From positions 1 to 58,600 of the forward strand of contig JAJFUG010000113.1 of assembly GCA_021372515.1 (NCBI GenBank): a stretch of DNA of 58,600 bases. The letters run 5' to 3'. A program made the translations under genes and the position numbers. Shown here one piece after another: positions 40,001 through 47,765 of the stretch. Origin of the DNA: a bacterium. Lineage in GTDB: Bacteria > Gemmatimonadota > Glassbacteria > GWA2-58-10. Each line of letters begins with the position of its first letter. Within the stretch, counting starts at the first letter, position 1. The notes under the pieces were generated by a model. It did not search any database, had not been told where the DNA came from, and worked only from the letters and a program-made list of their open reading frames with translations.

Positions 40001-40449
40001 GCCTGAACATGGATTTCCTCAACTCCCTGGCGGTGGCCAGCCGTTACACCGCTCCGTTCACCGGGATGCGCGTGGCGCTGAACCTGACCCCGGCGCAGAA
40101 AGCCACGGCCCCGCGCCGTCTGGAAAACATCCGGGTGGTGCCCAACCCCTACCTGGCCAGCAGCCTGTTCGACTCCGGGCCGAACAAACGCGCGATCATG
40201 TTCACCAACCTGCCGCTCAGGGCCACGATCCGTATCTACACGATCAGCGGCAACCTGGTCAATGTCCTGCACCACGGCCCCGGCGCCGAGGGCTCGGTGG
40301 GCGGCGCCAGCGACCGCAACAGCGGACAGTTCTCTTTCGACCTGACCACCCGTTTCGGCGACCAGATGGCGAGCGGGATATACTATTTCCACGTGCGGGA
40401 TGATGAAACCGGCGAGGAATTCCTGGGCAAGTTCAGTATCATTCAGTGA
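37018..40449 (+). CDS. Large secreted protein with type IX-like C-terminal sorting domain
   Basis: 1143 residues. A signal peptide (about 1-30) precedes a mostly beta-sheet body with no enzyme motif I recognise; it has a calcium-loop-like DADGDGIASD near the N-terminus and fibronectin-III-like segments (VNPRMRLLPGDREVTVTWDD, GFRVYRSTTG). The last 110 residues form an Ig-like domain of the kind used for type IX export: IRVVPNPYL, IRIYTISGNLV, and MASGIYYFHV..LGKFSI. That suggests transport across the outer membrane and anchoring. It lies between the receptor and a PorV-like barrel, 10 bases from each, so the three likely act together. Confidence 0.75.
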   Translation: MRAETKMMRHACLALTLGALLLSAAGTAEASRPGATGKRKAAPAGPALAAFLTRISTGNRVEFNLSNNGYLAVDPSRGAVTPGGFWPSGSEDAYIYQSGLNVMGIIDADGDGIASDVVETNLVFDSEWREGCPQDDADDAKSRLYFSTSQTDLEEWPEEFYVQDSNPLSPTYGQSVPDVRSEQDIVGIYTDVDGPLNSAAGSLHLGVEVRQHVLQYSLSNIQDVMFVVWDLYNASRYINEPDVRVPYDIREAFVNIRTDFDIGANALDDRCAVSPVRNMSIAFDSDFKEPNFDGTPAFLGISFLEGPTDHDGLDNPNSLFPAGNGLTDETFGDISQAGIKDPRTGLFFEFDSDVLDESAERMSLFTLTTNGGERPDPVDDAEAYRIYSGDPREVLVPQYDPYANLILADVVGDIRQNIISGPFEMPENDLRDSQRVVAAFFFARPQHAEVNLNNLTTAGEFKPVVQLWKAASTVFRDSFVVPSPPVNPRMRLLPGDREVTVTWDDLPVESSDPYALTAEAAALPPSTDFPGLGYRAKDFEGFRVYRSTTGNASDAKMIAQFDLDDEFRTYSITRARATAQGLEDVVEEIPLGTNTGLAFSFTDRGDDIGGLVNGVPLFYTVTAYDFNPVLVGNESLESSVNFRRQDSKGKFYQLAIPRSNSTSIISGSGTWQQVDYFGNPVTAGLPTYSETLGYVNEEFTTDSKVVDFSEPVAPVTTAFASDLSSVSVVDPENVTSLGGYLVIDSIVHTKPDTRNQVHYIHFEGPDGKPTTNGTFTIPYHDVEGLYPEDEIAEQVTPFTFSGPLVSDGPAFNGTVYFRQGALKLAKVSPLKVKPAGASDYLPRPEWSAGDFEQPGEVRFANFYVRQPFISTQLNGLLSRTLCVAGQFVPGSLRIRWLEDGSLDVWDEANNVPVRFNERVADGWGFLPLDTYSHDEIFEDQVLHRNSQWLTTLQSRPVFAPDPEFAGAERLSLYVRGVELQLRNITVRPAAGDQWRLNMDFLNSLAVASRYTAPFTGMRVALNLTPAQKATAPRRLENIRVVPNPYLASSLFDSGPNKRAIMFTNLPLRATIRIYTISGNLVNVLHHGPGAEGSVGGASDRNSGQFSFDLTTRFGDQMASGIYYFHVRDDETGEEFLGKFSIIQ

Positions 40450-40459
40450 CAGGCGACAT

Positions 40460-41578
40460 ATGAGAGACTTTCTGAAAATATGCGTGCTGACCATGGCCCT
40501 GGCCCTCTGGAGCCTGGGGGCCACCGTCGCCCTGGCCGCCGGTGGGGATGTCTCCAACCCGGGCAGCGGACGGGTGGAGGGCCTGAGCGGGGTGGGCACA
40601 CGCGCGGCCGAGTTCCTCACTATCCCGGTGGGACCACGCGGCGTGGCGATGGGCGGTGCCTACAGCGCCGTGGCGGATGACATTTCGGCGATCTGGTGGA
40701 ACCCGGCCGGGCTGGGCTTCCTGGAGAAAAAAGAGGTCTTCCTCACCGTGATCGAGCGGCCGCTGGATGTGCGCTATACCTACGGCGCGGTGGCGGTCCC
40801 CCTCTGGGACAACCGCCTGGTGCTGGGCACATTCCTCTCCGTGCTCAACAGCGGGGACCAGGAGATCACCACCGAGACCCAGCCCGAGGGCACCGGGGCC
40901 TATTACAGCGCCTACAGCCTGAGCGCCGGCGGAGTGATCACCTACAATTTCTCCGACCGTTTCAGCGCCGGGCTCACGGTGAAAAACGTGCACGAGGACA
41001 TTTTCGGTCTCACCCAGGACGCGGTGGCGTTCGACATGGGAACCAACTACCACGAGGATGTTCTGGGCGTGCCGGTGCGCCTGGCTTTCACCCTGACCAA
41101 CCTGGGCACCAACCTGCGTTTCGGCGGGGACCGCCTGAGCGCGGACATCGACCCGGAGGACGTCTACCCGGGCAACGATGTCGGCCGTCTGCCGCGCCAG
41201 GGCCTGCGCCGCACCAGCGCGTTCGGCCTGCCCACCGCGTTCCGTATCGCCGCCAGCGCCGAGCCTATCTCCGGCCAGAACAACCGTCTGATCACCGCAG
41301 TCGAGGTGGCCGAGAACTCGAACCAGCCGATGAGCGTGGCCCTGGGCGCCGAGCTGACCCGCAAGGTCAACGCCAAGGGCACGGCCAGCCTGCGTTTCGG
41401 CTGGGGCATCCAGCAGGATGAGACGGACTTAAGCGGCTCCGAGCGCCTGCGCGGACTTTCCGCCGGCGGCGGCTACTCCTACCGTCTCTACAACCTCACC
41501 ATCCGCGCCGACTACGCCTACCGCAACATGGGCATCCTGAGCGGCAACCACACCTATTCGCTCAGCTTCCAGTTCTAA
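40460..41578 (+). CDS. PorV/PorQ-family outer-membrane barrel
   Basis: 372 residues from the ATG at 40460. After a signal peptide comes the family opening: AAEFLTIPVGPRGVAMGGAYSAVADDISAIWWNPAGL, followed by repeated amphipathic beta strands and a terminal aromatic FQF typical of barrels. In Bacteroidota, PorV serves as the shuttle that delivers type IX cargo for anchoring, and PorQ and related proteins form barrels of the FadL type. Here the neighbour carries a sorting domain, which supports the same role. The operon is expressed from the sigma-54 promoter at 33479 by inference. Confidence 0.85.
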   Translation: MRDFLKICVLTMALALWSLGATVALAAGGDVSNPGSGRVEGLSGVGTRAAEFLTIPVGPRGVAMGGAYSAVADDISAIWWNPAGLGFLEKKEVFLTVIERPLDVRYTYGAVAVPLWDNRLVLGTFLSVLNSGDQEITTETQPEGTGAYYSAYSLSAGGVITYNFSDRFSAGLTVKNVHEDIFGLTQDAVAFDMGTNYHEDVLGVPVRLAFTLTNLGTNLRFGGDRLSADIDPEDVYPGNDVGRLPRQGLRRTSAFGLPTAFRIAASAEPISGQNNRLITAVEVAENSNQPMSVALGAELTRKVNAKGTASLRFGWGIQQDETDLSGSERLRGLSAGGGYSYRLYNLTIRADYAYRNMGILSGNHTYSLSFQF

Positions 41579-41616
41579 TAACGGCATTGACATTATCCGG
41601 CTTGGCCGCTGCCGGT

Positions 41617-41643
41617 CCTGTCCCTTGTTTTCACAGGGACAGG
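41617..41643. other. Hairpin after the PorV-like gene
   Basis: CCTGTCCCT (41617-41625) pairs with AGGGACAGG (41635-41643). There is no T-run behind it on the plus strand, so it is at best a weak terminator or a messenger-stabilising structure. Confidence 0.4.
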
Positions 41644-41783
41644 GCGCGCCGTGCCCGTGTCTCACGCCAGTTGAAGGGGTGTGCACCCATGTGTGCGCCC
41701 GATCGGCCCCCGTGGCCGCACGGACAGAGGACAGGCACAGGGGCCTGCCCCCTGCGCCAGAACGCAGCATTCTGCATAAAACA

Positions 41784-41814
41784 AGGGGCTGTTACCTCTG
41801 TGGTAACAGCCCCT
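41784..41814 (-). terminator. Terminator of the small secreted protein gene
   Basis: AGGGGCTGTTACC (41784-41796) pairs with GGTAACAGCCCCT (41802-41814), and the minus strand continues with TTGTTTTATGC. It ends the gene at 41843. Confidence 0.85.
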
Positions 41815-41842
41815 GTGCATATTCACACTAATTTGTATACAA

Positions 41843-42298
41843 TCAGAAATTCAGGTAGAAGCCTGTTTTGACCGAGCTACCCGCCGTGTTCTTGAAATTG
41901 TAGCCCGTTCGGATGAAACGGTTGCCGTAGGTGGTTATGGCCTGCGAGAAAGCGTAGAATTCCATGCCAGTCATCGCGGCGTCGCAGATGAATGTCCCGC
42001 CGGGATAGGCGCGCAGTGGGTTGAGGGTGTCGAACAGCTTCTCATCCAGCGGGCGCGGGGCCAGACGGGCCAGGCCCACGCCTCGTGCATAATCGGCCGG
42101 GGTCAGATGGGTGACGCAGTTGTAGTCCACTCGCCCCTTCTGCAGGCAATCCAAATACACGTTGTTGAATACTCTCTGAATGGAAAGCTTTTCCTGCAGG
42201 AACGGATTCAAAATTTCCGGGCGGGCTTTGTCCGCGGCGCGGCAGGGGCAGAATGCCAGGAACAGGGCGCACAGGCAGAGCATCAGGCTTGCGATCAT
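41843..42298 (-). CDS. Small secreted protein, unknown
   Basis: 151 residues from the ATG at 42298, preceded by GGGGAC. A signal peptide (MLCLCALFLAFCPCRA) is followed by a soluble domain with a helical first half (FLQEKLSIQRVFNNVYLDCLQKGRVDYNCV) and a beta-rich end with GNRFIRTGYNF. I do not recognise a family. It is alone, with its own terminator, next to the tetrapyrrole operon on the same strand. Confidence 0.6.
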   Translation of the reverse strand: MIASLMLCLCALFLAFCPCRAADKARPEILNPFLQEKLSIQRVFNNVYLDCLQKGRVDYNCVTHLTPADYARGVGLARLAPRPLDEKLFDTLNPLRAYPGGTFICDAAMTGMEFYAFSQAITTYGNRFIRTGYNFKNTAGSSVKTGFYLNF

Positions 42299-42443
42299 GT
42301 CGTCCCCTGTCTGGATGCGGTTGATTGGCCGGGGCTTTCTATCTTGTATTATTCTGCTATGCAAACCTTGTTCCAGTTTTTTCGCGGGGGGGAAGGCGAG
42401 TCGAGCGCTCACTCAATAAGTATTCTATCGGTTATAAGAAAAA

Positions 42444-44000
42444 TCAATACCGCACGCTGTCTTTTGCAAAATAATTTTCGATCAGCGCGGTCAGTCCCTC
42501 GATGGTATGTGTCCCGGCGCTGATCAGCGGGGCCAGGCCGTACCCGGCTGCGGTGGCCTCGGTCACCGGCCCGATCGCCGCGTAGACCGGCTTGCCGCCC
42601 AGGCCTTTCAGGGAGTCCAGTCCCACCAACTCGACAAAGTTATCCACCGTGGAGCTGCTGGTGAACGTGACCAGGTCCACCTGTCCCGCGGCCAGCTCGG
42701 TCAGCACCTGCGGCAGGTTCTCCGGGCGAGTGATCCGGGTGGAATAGACCGGGACCTCCATTACTTCCGCCCCCAGAGCGGCCAGGGCCTCGGGCAGCAC
42801 CTTGCGGGCGATCTCGGCCCGCGGCAGGAGTATCCGCTTACCCTCCAGGCTTTCGCCCAGCTTGGCGAAACTATCGGCCACCGACTCGGCGACAAATTTC
42901 TCGGGCAGCATATCCACGCTCAGGCCCGCACTCTCCAGGGCCGCAGCGGTGGAGGGACCGATGGCCGCCAGGCGCGCCCCGGCCAATGCGCGTACATCCT
43001 TGCCCGCCCGGCGCAGGGACCGGAAGAACCGCTCCACCCCGTTCACGCTGGTGAACACCACCCAGTCGAACCCGCCGGGGAGCCTGTCCACCGCGCGGCG
43101 GACAATGTCCGGGTCCGGGCTGTCGCCGATTTCTATCGCGGGCAGCTCGATCACCGCCGCCCCCAGCTCGGCCAGACGGCCGGTGAAAACAGAAGCCTGC
43201 TCGCGCGAGCGGGTGACTATCACCGTGCGGCCGAACAGGGGCCTTCGCTCGAACCAGTCGAGCTTTTCCCGCAAGGCCACCACCTCCCCCACCACGATTA
43301 TGGCCGGGGCGGCGAGCGCGGCCTCGCGCACCCGCGCGGCGATATCGGCCAGTGTCCCGCAGACCGTGCGCTGGTGGGCCGTGGCGCCGCGATGGATCAC
43401 CGCGGCCGGGGTGGAACCGGGCAGGCCGTGGGCCACAAGCTGCGCGGCGATACTCTCCAGACGCGACACCCCCATGTAGAACACCAGCGTGCTGCGCAAG
43501 GCGGCCAGAGCGGCCCAGTCGATATCGCTTTCCTCTTTGCGCGGGTCCTCGTGGCCGGTGATGAAAGTCACGCTGGAGGCGACCCCGCGCTGAGTCACCG
43601 GAATGCCGGCGTAGGCCGGGACCGCCACACCGGCAGTCACCCCGGGGATCACCTCGAACTCGACTCCGGCCTCCACCGCCTCCAGGGCTTCCTCGCCCCC
43701 GCGGCCGAACACGAACGGGTCGCCGCCCTTGAGCCGGGTCACGATTTTACCCTGGGAGGCGAGTTTCACCAGCAGGGCGTTGATCTCCTCCTGGCGCAGG
43801 GTGTGGGCCCCGGCTTTCTTGCCCACGTAGATACGCTCCGCCTCCGGCCGGGCATGCTCCAGCAGGGCCGGGTTGACCAGATAGTCGTAGACTATCACCT
43901 CGGCCGCGGCGATTGCCCGCACGGCCTTGAATGTTATCAGCTCCGGGTCGCCGGGACCGGCGCCCACCAGATAGATTTTCCCTTTCCCCGCCTGGCTCAT
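42444..44000 (-). CDS. cobA-hemD: Uroporphyrinogen-III C-methyltransferase/uroporphyrinogen-III synthase fusion
   Basis: 518 residues. Residues 1-245 are a CobA-type SAM methyltransferase (VGAGPGDPELITFKA, GDPFVFGRGGEE, VIPGVTAG, PVTQRG, SLTLVFYMG). Residues 255-510 are HemD (VIVTRSREQASVFTGRLAELGA, FDWVVFTSVNGVERFF, VDLVTFTSSSTVDNF). The fusion makes uroporphyrinogen III and then methylates it to precorrin-2, serving both heme and siroheme or B12. Its ATG overlaps the hemC stop by four bases, so it is translationally coupled. No hemB lies in the window. Confidence 0.95.
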   Translation of the reverse strand: MSQAGKGKIYLVGAGPGDPELITFKAVRAIAAAEVIVYDYLVNPALLEHARPEAERIYVGKKAGAHTLRQEEINALLVKLASQGKIVTRLKGGDPFVFGRGGEEALEAVEAGVEFEVIPGVTAGVAVPAYAGIPVTQRGVASSVTFITGHEDPRKEESDIDWAALAALRSTLVFYMGVSRLESIAAQLVAHGLPGSTPAAVIHRGATAHQRTVCGTLADIAARVREAALAAPAIIVVGEVVALREKLDWFERRPLFGRTVIVTRSREQASVFTGRLAELGAAVIELPAIEIGDSPDPDIVRRAVDRLPGGFDWVVFTSVNGVERFFRSLRRAGKDVRALAGARLAAIGPSTAAALESAGLSVDMLPEKFVAESVADSFAKLGESLEGKRILLPRAEIARKVLPEALAALGAEVMEVPVYSTRITRPENLPQVLTELAAGQVDLVTFTSSSTVDNFVELVGLDSLKGLGGKPVYAAIGPVTEATAAGYGLAPLISAGTHTIEGLTALIENYFAKDSVRY

Positions 44001-44950
44001 GCTTTCTCCTCAGGTTCCACCCCGCCCGCGGCGAGGATTTCATCCACAATCGCCTGTCCGCCCAAGCTCAGCAGGCGGCGGGCCAGGCTGAGTCCAGGGT
44101 CGCTCCCGGCCGGGGCGGTGATAGTATCCCGCATAAGCCGCTTCCCACCCAGGTCCGACAGCAGCCCCACCAGGGTGATCTGTCCATCCGCCGTCAGGCT
44201 GGCCTTGGCCCCGATGGGCACCTGGCAGCCGCCGCCCAGGGCGTGCAGGAACCGTCGCTCCGCGCTGACCTCGGCCGTGGTGGACCAGTCGGCCAGGAAT
44301 GATAGCAGCCCCCAGGTACGGCTGTCCCCAGCTCGCCACTGGAGCGCCAGCGCGCCCTGGCCCGCAGCCGGGACCATCCGGTCCAGGCCCAGCACCTGGG
44401 TGATCCGCCCGGCCAGGCCCAGACGGGTGAGGCCCGCGCGCGCCAGCACGATGGCGTCGTAGTCGCCGCGGTCAAGACGGGCCAGACGGGTGTCCACATT
44501 GCCGCGCAGGTCGGCAAATTCGAGGTCCGGGCGCAGGCGCTCCAGCTGCACGCGCCGCCTGAGGCTGCTCGTGCCCAGACGCGCCCCGGCGGGCAGCGCC
44601 TCCAGGGCCAGCCCCGCGCGGCTCACCAGGGCGTCCTCCCAGCACTCGCGCTCTGTGATCGCCCCCAGGATCAGGCCCTCCGGGATAACGGTGGGCATGT
44701 CCTTGAGGCTGTGCACGGCGCAATCGACCGTGCCCTCCAGGATCGCGCTCTCCAGCTCCTTGGTGAACAGCCCCTTGCCTCCCACCTTGGACAGGGCCAC
44801 ATCCAGCACCTTGTCACCCAGGGTCTTGATTATCCGTATCTCCACCGACACCCCGGGGTGCCGCGCCTCCACCCGCGCCTTGACATGCCCGGCCTGCCAG
44901 AGAGCCAGCTTGCTGCCCCGCGAGCCGATAATCAGCCTGCTCTCACTCAT
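43997..44950 (-). CDS. hemC: Porphobilinogen deaminase (hydroxymethylbilane synthase)
   Basis: 317 residues from the ATG at 44950, with GGGGGA nine bases upstream; an ATG at 44962 would add four residues. The SDRLII-like start, GGKGLFTKELE, SLKDMP, GTSSLRRR and the cofactor cysteine C242 in LGGGCQVPIGA (same number as in E. coli) are all present. It joins four porphobilinogens into hydroxymethylbilane for uroporphyrinogen III. It overlaps hemA by eight bases and cobA-hemD by four. Confidence 0.96.
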   Translation of the reverse strand: MSESRLIIGSRGSKLALWQAGHVKARVEARHPGVSVEIRIIKTLGDKVLDVALSKVGGKGLFTKELESAILEGTVDCAVHSLKDMPTVIPEGLILGAITERECWEDALVSRAGLALEALPAGARLGTSSLRRRVQLERLRPDLEFADLRGNVDTRLARLDRGDYDAIVLARAGLTRLGLAGRITQVLGLDRMVPAAGQGALALQWRAGDSRTWGLLSFLADWSTTAEVSAERRFLHALGGGCQVPIGAKASLTADGQITLVGLLSDLGGKRLMRDTITAPAGSDPGLSLARRLLSLGGQAIVDEILAAGGVEPEEKA

Positions 44951-46220
44951 CCGGTCCCCCATTGTCCAGCCCGAACAGGAACCGCATCAGCTGGGTCGGG
45001 TCCATCCGTGAAAGCGCCCCGGGGTCGGCCTTGATCCGGCTGGTCGGAGCGTGAAGGAACTTGTTCAGCATCTGCACGCTGAAAGACTCGACTGTCTGAC
45101 GGTCGGCCTCGGACAGGTGGGCGAGCTTACCCAGCACCTTTTCCACCTCCTGACGGCGCAGGCTGTCCATCTGGGCGTGGAGCGAGCGGATGAGCGGCAC
45201 CACGGCCAGCGCCTCGTACCAGGACATGAACTCGGCGCACTCGGCCTCGACTATCTCCTCGACCGGCCCCACCTGCGCCTGCCGCTCCTGGACATTCGCC
45301 TGCACCACGCCCTGAAGGTCATCGATGTTGTAGAGGAAACAGTTCTCCAGCTCGGCCAACTGCGGGTCGATATCGCGCGGAACGGCCAGATCGATCAGGA
45401 ACACCGGACGGTGGCGCAACGACAGGTAGGGGCCGGAATTCTCGCGGGTGAGGATGAAATGAGGCGCGCTGGTGGAACTGAGGACAATATCCGCCTGGGC
45501 CAGGTACTTGTGCAGCTCGTCATAGTTGACCGCTGTGCCGTGGTACTTGAGCGCCAGCTCCACGGCCCGGCGGTAGGTGCGGTTGGCCACCAGGACAGAC
45601 TCCACCCCCTGGTCCACCAGCAGCGAGAGGGTCAGCTCGCCGGTCTCGCCCGCCCCCAGCACCAGAGCCTGCCGTCCGCTCAGGTCGCCGAAGATCTTAC
45701 GCGCCAGGTCCAGGGCCACCGAGCTTACACTCACCGCGCCGGCCGAGATGGCGGTCTCGCTGCGGGCGCGCTTGCCCACGCGCACCGCCTGCTGGAACAG
45801 GCGCGACAGCACCCGCCCCGAGGTCCGTCCCTCCTGGGCCAGACGGTAGGCCTCGCGCACCTGGCCCAGGATCTGCGACTCACCCAGGATCATCGAATCC
45901 AGGCTCGCCGCCACCCGGAACAGGTGCCGCACCGCCATCTCGCCGCCCCAGCCGTAGAACTGGCTGTCGGTCAGCGACACCTCCGCCCCACGCTTGGCCG
46001 ATAGGATACCCTCCAGCCCCGAGCGCAGGGCGGACTCATCCTCGCCGCAGGCGTAGACCTCGGTGCGGTTGCAGGTGGAGAGCACCACCAGCTCATCCAC
46101 TCCGGCGGGAAGGCTCCCGGCCTGGAAACGGTTCTTGAGCTCCGCCGCCGAGAACGCCAGGCGCTCACGCAGCTCCAGCGGTGCAACCCGATGGTTCAGT
46201 CCGCCAACCTGGACAGGCAT
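44943..46220 (-). CDS. hemA: Glutamyl-tRNA reductase
   Basis: 425 residues. The N-terminal GGLNHRVAPLELRE, catalytic C50 in STCNRTEVYA, GESQILGQV, the NADPH fold GAGETGEL and the C-terminal dimerisation helix are intact. It reduces charged Glu-tRNA to glutamate-1-semialdehyde, the first step of tetrapyrrole synthesis by the C5 route. It overlaps the siroheme-type gene by 25 bases. HemL is not in the window. Confidence 0.96.
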   Translation of the reverse strand: MPVQVGGLNHRVAPLELRERLAFSAAELKNRFQAGSLPAGVDELVVLSTCNRTEVYACGEDESALRSGLEGILSAKRGAEVSLTDSQFYGWGGEMAVRHLFRVAASLDSMILGESQILGQVREAYRLAQEGRTSGRVLSRLFQQAVRVGKRARSETAISAGAVSVSSVALDLARKIFGDLSGRQALVLGAGETGELTLSLLVDQGVESVLVANRTYRRAVELALKYHGTAVNYDELHKYLAQADIVLSSTSAPHFILTRENSGPYLSLRHRPVFLIDLAVPRDIDPQLAELENCFLYNIDDLQGVVQANVQERQAQVGPVEEIVEAECAEFMSWYEALAVVPLIRSLHAQMDSLRRQEVEKVLGKLAHLSEADRQTVESFSVQMLNKFLHAPTSRIKADPGALSRMDPTQLMRFLFGLDNGGPDE

Positions 46221-46855
46221 TGCTCGATCCTTCTGTCTAATGCAGCCTCGAGGTCGGCCTCATCCAGCGAGGCGAAGAAATCGAGGTCGATGAAACTCTC
46301 CCAGAACCGCCGCCGCTGCGATTCCTCGGGCAGCTCGGTTTTGACCCGCTCGCGCAGGGCCGATAGGACCGCAGTCACGCGGGTGTAATGCTCCGGGAAC
46401 AGGCTCTCCAGGCGCTCGCGCACCTTGCGGGAGAGCACCGGGCTCGCCCCGCCGGTCGAGACAGCCAGTTGGAAATCCCCGCGCCTCAGCACCGAGGCGA
46501 GGATGAAATTGCAGTACTGTGGGTCATCCACGACATTGACCAGAATATGGCGCGATTCCGCCTCCCGGAACACCGCGGCGTTGACCGCGCGGTCCGGCGT
46601 GGCCCCGATCACCAGAAACGCCCCCTCCAGGTCGCCATCGTGGTACGCCCGGCGGACCCAGGCAATTTTCCCCTGCGCGGCCAGGCTTTCCACCTCCGGC
46701 ACGGCCGCGGGGCTTATCACCTCCAGGCGCGCCCCGGCCTCCAGCAGACCCTCGATCTTGCGCCGGGCTACTTTCCCGGCCCCCACCACCTTGCAGAGCC
46801 GCCCGTTGAGGTCCAGGAACAACGGATAGTAGCCGGCCCGGGTCGTGTCGCTCAT
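46196..46855 (-). CDS. Precorrin-2 dehydrogenase/siroheme ferrochelatase type protein
   Basis: 219 residues. It has the CysG N-terminal or SirC/Met8 layout: YYPLFLDLNGRLCKVVGAGKVARRKIEGLLEAGA nucleotide-binding start, NVVDDPQYCNFILASVLRRGDFQLAVSTGGASPVLSR core with the Asp used in oxidation. It turns precorrin-2 into sirohydrochlorin and perhaps inserts iron. With CobA-HemD in the same operon, the route to siroheme is covered. Confidence 0.92.
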   Translation of the reverse strand: MSDTTRAGYYPLFLDLNGRLCKVVGAGKVARRKIEGLLEAGARLEVISPAAVPEVESLAAQGKIAWVRRAYHDGDLEGAFLVIGATPDRAVNAAVFREAESRHILVNVVDDPQYCNFILASVLRRGDFQLAVSTGGASPVLSRKVRERLESLFPEHYTRVTAVLSALRERVKTELPEESQRRRFWESFIDLDFFASLDEADLEAALDRRIEQCLSRLAD

Positions 46856-46870
46856 CCGCCCTCCCCCGGC

Positions 46871-47698
46871 TCACATGTAGGCGTGGGTCCTGGAAAGCAC
46901 CAGGCTGACCACGAGCAGGTTGAAAATCAGCAGCGCGAACCCGGCCACCGCCAGCCAGGCCGCCCTCTTGCCGCGCCAGCCCCGGCTGAACCGGCTGTGC
47001 AGGTAGAAAGCGTAGAGCACCCAGTTGGCCAGGGTGAATATCTCCTTGGGATCCATCTGCAAAAGACGGCCGGTGCGGAAATAGGACCAGATCATCCCCA
47101 AGGCGATCGAGGCGGTCAGAGTGCTGAAACCCACCGCCACGCCACGCCAGGTGAGGTGGTCCAGTTCGCCCAGCGAGGGCAGCCGCTCGAAGAACCGTCC
47201 CAGCTGCTTGGACTTGATCTCACGGTGCAGAAGGATATAGAGCACCGCGGTGGCGAACGCCACGCTGAAAGCGGCGCAGGCGAAAAGGCCCAGAGCGGCG
47301 TGCAGGATGAACCAGGGGTTGGGCGCGAGCGAGGGATCGCTGAGCGGCACGAGCGGGGTGAACACTCCCAGCAACTGGAATAGGGCCGCCAGGGGGATGA
47401 TAATCATCCCGGCCGAGCGGTCATCCTCAACGCTGCGGAACATCAGCACGAACTGTGCGGCCAGGATGAACGAGGCGAAAGTCAGGCCCTGGTATATCCC
47501 CGAGAAAGGGGCCTGGCGCAGGAAAATCGTGTAGGTTACGATGCCGACCAGTTGGACCAGCATCGCCAGGTGCAGAAGAACCAGGCGGCGGCGACGGGGG
47601 GCGGCCCCGCGCGGGCTGAAAGAGCGGATGTACTGCACCGCCGCCGCGGCGTACAGCCCGAAGGCCAGAGCATAGAATATTCTGAGCGCGATCAGCAT
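46871..47698 (-). CDS. CcsA/HemX-type cytochrome c assembly membrane protein
   Basis: 275 residues from the ATG at 47698; a GTG at 47716 is possible. About eight membrane segments. The conserved DPKEIFTLANWVLYAFYLHSR stretch of the heme-handling CcsA family is present, together with His residues in the membrane (HLAML, HAALGLFAC, HSRF). HemX-type proteins at the start of hem operons influence HemA levels; CcsA proteins export heme for cytochrome c. Position at the head of this operon favours the HemX reading, but either is possible. Confidence 0.85.
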   Translation of the reverse strand: MLIALRIFYALAFGLYAAAAVQYIRSFSPRGAAPRRRRLVLLHLAMLVQLVGIVTYTIFLRQAPFSGIYQGLTFASFILAAQFVLMFRSVEDDRSAGMIIIPLAALFQLLGVFTPLVPLSDPSLAPNPWFILHAALGLFACAAFSVAFATAVLYILLHREIKSKQLGRFFERLPSLGELDHLTWRGVAVGFSTLTASIALGMIWSYFRTGRLLQMDPKEIFTLANWVLYAFYLHSRFSRGWRGKRAAWLAVAGFALLIFNLLVVSLVLSRTHAYM

Positions 47699-47765
47699 GC
47701 TGTTTAAACGCTCCACGGGCGGCTGATTGTTTCACTGGCGGACGAATTTCCCTCCGGCGCGCGGC

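Noticed and set aside
36916-40620. 1234-codon open frame on the minus strand
   Set aside because: Shadow of the sorting-domain protein. The plus-strand reading has a signal peptide and recognisable C-terminal domain.
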